From contig NZ_JAUSZR010000001.1 in assembly GCF_030817835.1 (NCBI RefSeq), forward strand, positions 2,790,001 through 2,854,000: a stretch of 64,000 nt of DNA. The letters are read 5' to 3'. A program made the position numbers and the translations under genes. The notes under the pieces were generated by a model that searched no databases, was not told the origin of the DNA, and saw only the letters and a list, made by a program, of their open reading frames with translations. Each line of letters starts with the position of its first letter. The first letter of the stretch is position 1. Positions 61,178-64,000 of this stretch are shown in pieces. The DNA comes from Pseudarthrobacter sp. W1I19 (lineage in GTDB: Bacteria > Actinomycetota > Actinomycetes > Actinomycetales > Micrococcaceae).

Positions 61178-62011
61178 ATGTCACGTTCGGCAGCGGAAAT
61201 TACAGGAAGAACGCACGACGGCGGTGCGGTGGCGGCCAGCGGCCTGACGGTTGTGCGGGGACGGGTTCCCGTCCTGCGCGAGCTGGACTTCGCCATTCCA
61301 ACCGGACAAATCACCGGCCTGCTGGGTCCCTCGGGAAGCGGAAAAACCACGCTGATGCGGGCCGTCGTAGGGGTGCAGCGCATTACCTCAGGCTCGGTGC
61401 GGGTCCTGGGGCAGCCGGCCGGCAGCAGTGGCCTGCGGCACCAGGTGGGATACGTGACCCAGTCCCCCAGCGTCTACCCTGACCTCACCGTGGAGGGCAA
61501 CGTACGCTACTTCGGCGCCATGCACCACAAAGGGGCGGCAGAGGCAGCGGAGGCGATTGCCGCCGTCGGACTTGAACCCCAGGCGCGGCAGAAAACCGAT
61601 GACCTGTCCGGCGGCCAGCTCAGCCGGGTATCCCTCGCCTGCGCACTGGTGGCCCGTCCGCGCCTCCTGGTGCTGGACGAACCGACCGTGGGACTGGACC
61701 CAGTGCTCCGCGCGGACCTCTGGGGCCGGTTCCGCACCATGGCCGCCCAAGGGACTACCTTGCTTGTATCAAGCCATGTCATGGAGGAAGCCAGCCACTG
61801 CAAGTCCCTGCTCCTCCTGCGGGAAGGCCTGCTCCTCGCCCAGCTGACGCCGGCGGAACTGAGCCGGCGCGGACACAGCGCTGACCTTGAAAGGGCGTTC
61901 CTGCACATCATCCAGGAAGCAGGCGAAGAACGCGGTCCCGCTGCCCAGGACCGGACAGCACAAGACCCAAGAGCACAGGACCGGACAGCACCGGATGGGA
62001 GCGTGCGGTAA
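61178..62011 (+). CDS. ABC exporter ATP-binding protein (DrrA-like)
   Basis: The 277-residue ATPase has Walker A GPSGSGKT near 49, signature LSGGQ near 142 and Walker B LLVLDEP near 164, with switch His in SSHVMEE. The start at 61178 has GGAGG 6 nt upstream; in-frame GTG 61124 lies within the operator. The C-terminal tail repeats AQDRTAQDP/AQDRTAPD (16-bp direct repeat, 30-nt period). The permease ATG overlaps its stop by 1 nt. Confidence 0.9.
   Translation: MSRSAAEITGRTHDGGAVAASGLTVVRGRVPVLRELDFAIPTGQITGLLGPSGSGKTTLMRAVVGVQRITSGSVRVLGQPAGSSGLRHQVGYVTQSPSVYPDLTVEGNVRYFGAMHHKGAAEAAEAIAAVGLEPQARQKTDDLSGGQLSRVSLACALVARPRLLVLDEPTVGLDPVLRADLWGRFRTMAAQGTTLLVSSHVMEEASHCKSLLLLREGLLLAQLTPAELSRRGHSADLERAFLHIIQEAGEERGPAAQDRTAQDPRAQDRTAPDGSVR
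61946..61991. repeat. 16-bp direct repeat in the ABC ATPase tail
   Basis: CAGGACCGGACAGCAC occurs at 61946-61961 and 61976-61991. It encodes part of a charged tail, in frame. Confidence 0.85.
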
Positions 62012-62766
62012 TGGACTTCCTGATGATGCTGGCAACAACCCGCCGGGTGCTGGAGCAGTTGCGGCATGACCGCCGCAGCATCGCCTTGATACTGGTGGTC
62101 CCGGCATTGCTGCTGACCGCGGTTTACTTCCTCTTCGAGAATGAGGCCCTGCCGCCCGGGGCGCCGCGCACGTTCGACCGCGTGGGGCTGATGATGCTCG
62201 CCATTTTCCCGTTTGTGGTGATGTTCCTGGTCACCTCCATCACGATGCTGCGTGAGCGGACCTCGGGAACGCTGGAGCGGCTGCTCACCACCCCTGTCCA
62301 TAAGGGGGACCTGCTCTTCGGCTATGGCCTGGCGTTTTCCATCATGGCCGCGCTGCAGTCATTGGTGGCTACTGCCGTGGCGTACTGGGTATTCGATCTC
62401 GATATCGAGGGCCCGCCCGGCTTCGTGGTCCTGATCGCCGTGATCAACGCCGTCCTGGGGGTGGCCCTTGGCCTGCTGTGTTCGGCGTTTGCCCGGACCG
62501 AGTTCCAGGCCGTCCAGTTCATGCCGGTGGTCGTGGTACCGCAAATCCTCCTCTGCGGCCTGTTCGTGGCGCGGGACCGCATGAACGATACCCTCGAGGC
62601 GATCTCGAATGTTCTTCCCCTCACGTTCTCCGTGGACGCCCTGCAGGAAATTGCCGCCAATCCCGAGGCCACCGAACAGATGTGGCAGGACGCAGCCATC
62701 ATGGGAGCCATCGTGCTGGGAGTGCTGGTGCTGGCCTCCCTGACGCTGCGGAGGCGGACTGCGTGA
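62011..62766 (+). CDS. ABC-2 type permease
   Basis: The 251-residue permease has six hydrophobic helices and the ABC-2 phrase SITMLRERTSGTLERLLTTP, followed by FGYGLAFSI. It pairs with the upstream ATPase as an exporter. Start and stop overlap both neighbours (1 nt and 4 nt), so the three genes are translationally coupled. The exported compound is unknown. Confidence 0.9.
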   Translation: MDFLMMLATTRRVLEQLRHDRRSIALILVVPALLLTAVYFLFENEALPPGAPRTFDRVGLMMLAIFPFVVMFLVTSITMLRERTSGTLERLLTTPVHKGDLLFGYGLAFSIMAALQSLVATAVAYWVFDLDIEGPPGFVVLIAVINAVLGVALGLLCSAFARTEFQAVQFMPVVVVPQILLCGLFVARDRMNDTLEAISNVLPLTFSVDALQEIAANPEATEQMWQDAAIMGAIVLGVLVLASLTLRRRTA

Positions 62767-63443
62767 CCCTGCCGGAGGGCAACGCCTTTTCTGGGGGGAA
62801 CGTCCAGCCGGAGGGTAGTTCGGTGCGGCAAGGCAGTTCCGGTGATCCCCCGGCGGCAAGGCGGGGACGGCGCGGCGGATCCACGGCGTCCAGGGAACGG
62901 ATCCTGGACAGCGCCCGTCGGTTGTTCGCAGAACACGGTTTCGAGGGCACCAGCCTGCGGCAGGTGGCCCGCGCGGCGGGTGTGGATCCTGCCATGGTGC
63001 ACCATTTCTTCACCGGTAAGGATGAGCTCTTCGCCCTGAGTGTGGAACTCCCTGCCGATCCGGAAGAGGTACTGGCCGGAGTTTCGTCCGCCCGCCCGGA
63101 GCAGCGCGGAGAGTTGATCGTCCGCGCCGTCCTTCGCCTCTGGGAAAGCCCGGCCCAGCCAAGCCTGGTGGCCTTCCTGCGGGGCACCCTTGGCTCAAAG
63201 GCCCGGACGGCGCTCCTCCGGGAGATGGTGACGCGGGCTGTCCTTGGCCGGATCGTTGCAGGGGTGCCGGGACCGCCCCAGGAAGTTGCCTTGCGCGCAG
63301 ACCTGGTGGCCACGCAGATGGTGGGACTCATGATGGCCCGCTACGTGGTGCGGCTGGAACCCCTCGCATCGGCCGCACCGGAGGACCTCGTCAGGCTCGT
63401 CGCCCCTAATGTGCAGCGGTACCTGACGGGCGAACTTACTTAG
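62763..63443 (+). CDS. TetR-family transcriptional regulator
   Basis: The 226-residue protein has an N-terminal Gly/Ser/Arg-rich lead, the TetR HTH (RILDSARRLFAEHGFEGTS, LRQVARAAGVDPAMVHHFF) and a helical C-terminal ligand domain. The start is GTG 62763, overlapping the permease stop by 4 nt (GTGA). It probably represses its own operon by binding the palindrome at 61113, a typical arrangement in exporter operons. The inducing compound is unknown. Confidence 0.9.
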   Translation: MTLPEGNAFSGGNVQPEGSSVRQGSSGDPPAARRGRRGGSTASRERILDSARRLFAEHGFEGTSLRQVARAAGVDPAMVHHFFTGKDELFALSVELPADPEEVLAGVSSARPEQRGELIVRAVLRLWESPAQPSLVAFLRGTLGSKARTALLREMVTRAVLGRIVAGVPGPPQEVALRADLVATQMVGLMMARYVVRLEPLASAAPEDLVRLVAPNVQRYLTGELT

Positions 63444-63450
63444 GCCGGAC

Positions 63451-64000
63451 CTATTCGACGAGTGCGGCAGCGGTATCAAGCAGAGCGCCGGCACGCCACG
63501 CAGCATCGGCCTCACTTTCACCGCCTGATGCGACGGCGGTGAGCAGCACTCCGCGCTCAACAGCCAGGGCGGTGATCATGGACTGCACGCGGCCATCGGG
63601 AAGCTGGGTGTCCGTTCTGTAGGCGACGGTATTGGACATTCCTCCCACCCCATCCATGGGCGTGATGGAAACCGCGACGTCCACCCCTGACGATGTCATG
63701 GTCATGTTGGCGCACTGCCCCAGCTGAAGCGGTTGATCCGCAACCCTTGCGAGTGCGGCCTCGTCCAGGCCTGAGGTAAGAGACACCGCCGTAGCCGCGC
63801 CGGTGGCCGGATCCGTGCTTTGACCCAGCGCCATCGCAGCATCGCCCACCTGGGGCACAGTGCTGGACACGGCCAACTCCTTGCATTCGGCCGGGGAAAC
63901 CTCGATGGCGGCGATCAAAGCCCGGGTCTGGTCCAGGATGTCGGTAAGGTCGCCGCCCGCCAGGACTGAGAGCTTCCTGCCTTCGGAGTCCTCAAGCTGC
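63451..64000 (-). CDS. Hypothetical Ala/Thr-rich protein, 5' end beyond the window
   Basis: The coding frame is open from 63451 to the window edge; the visible 182 codons begin QLEDSEGRKLSVLAGG. A TTG at 63918 could be an internal start, but the upstream codons are also in frame. The sequence has ECKELAVSSTVPQVGDAAM, and no transmembrane helix or motif is seen in this part. It is convergent with the TetR gene (7 nt between stops). It may be a lipoprotein whose signal lies outside the window; not established. Confidence 0.6.
   Translation of the reverse strand, partial: QLEDSEGRKLSVLAGGDLTDILDQTRALIAAIEVSPAECKELAVSSTVPQVGDAAMALGQSTDPATGAATAVSLTSGLDEAALARVADQPLQLGQCANMTMTSSGVDVAVSITPMDGVGGMSNTVAYRTDTQLPDGRVQSMITALAVERGVLLTAVASGGESEADAAWRAGALLDTAAALVE

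Noticed and set aside
1..64000. CRISPR arrays, insertion sequences or integrases
   Set aside because: No repeat-spacer pattern, transposase or recombinase motif was noticed; the repeats listed are short tandem or palindromic elements within or between core genes.

Overview
The window is a GC-rich, densely packed chromosomal segment from an actinobacterium of the Micrococcaceae, most likely Arthrobacter or Pseudarthrobacter. The basis is protein sequence similarity as I recognise it, GC-ending codon use, frequent GTG/TTG starts, and a gene order that parallels the Mycobacterium tuberculosis lexA-recA-ftsK-rnj-dapA and pnp-rpsO-ribF-truB-infB-nusA-rimP-proS segments. It is almost entirely core genome. 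I see no transposase, integrase, tRNA, rRNA, CRISPR array or prophage.

Layout. 1-1.4 kb holds the start of hisB and all of hisC. 1.4-5.0 kb is an SOS block: a LysM membrane protein and lexA diverge from a region with two LexA boxes, followed by convergent dinG. 5.0-11.2 kb holds hflX, an RsmC-like methyltransferase, dapF, miaA and miaB. 11.2-18.7 kb holds recX, recA (with its own LexA box), DUF3046, a MarR regulator, a ClgR-type regulator, cinA, pgsA and ftsK. 18.7-25.4 kb holds rnj, dapA, a nitrilase-family amidohydrolase, a small SOS-box-preceded gene, an acyltransferase-like membrane protein, a two-TM TPR-like protein and dapB.

25.4-31.4 kb is a molybdenum-cofactor island. The minus strand carries a membrane-anchored sulfite-oxidase-type enzyme followed by moeA, moaC, moaB and moaE; moaA and moaD lie divergently. 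A DUF222/HNH (13E12-type) nuclease gene follows moaD directly. 33.6-42.9 kb holds a small lipocalin-like protein, an M16 peptidase, pnp, rpsO, kynU-kynA, ribF and two small membrane proteins. 42.9-53.5 kb holds truB, an aminotransferase, a zinc-ribbon thioredoxin, a nucleoside deaminase, a secreted ScyD-like beta-propeller, rbfA, infB, ylxR, nusA and rimP. 53.6-64 kb holds a DUF4439 protein, a VIT-family transporter, an APH(6)-like kinase, a PLP decarboxylase, a TSUP transporter, proS, a TetR-controlled ABC-2 exporter operon and a truncated gene.

The genes combine into DNA-damage response (lexA, LysM inhibitor, dinG, recA, recX and probably the 22.4 kb gene), lysine/DAP synthesis (dapF, dapA, dapB), translation and RNA turnover (infB, nusA, rimP, rbfA, truB, rpsO, pnp, rnj, proS, miaA, miaB), molybdenum-cofactor synthesis with a client enzyme, and tryptophan catabolism (kynA, kynU). 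The less ordinary signals are a LexA-type box in front of an unrecognised small gene that shares its intergenic region with a membrane acyltransferase gene, a recurring leaderless promoter layout (a TANNNT-like hexamer 6-7 nt before the start codon), a 22-bp palindrome at the predicted transcription start of the TetR/ABC operon, and several short repeats. I did not find a convincing wholly new multi-gene system.
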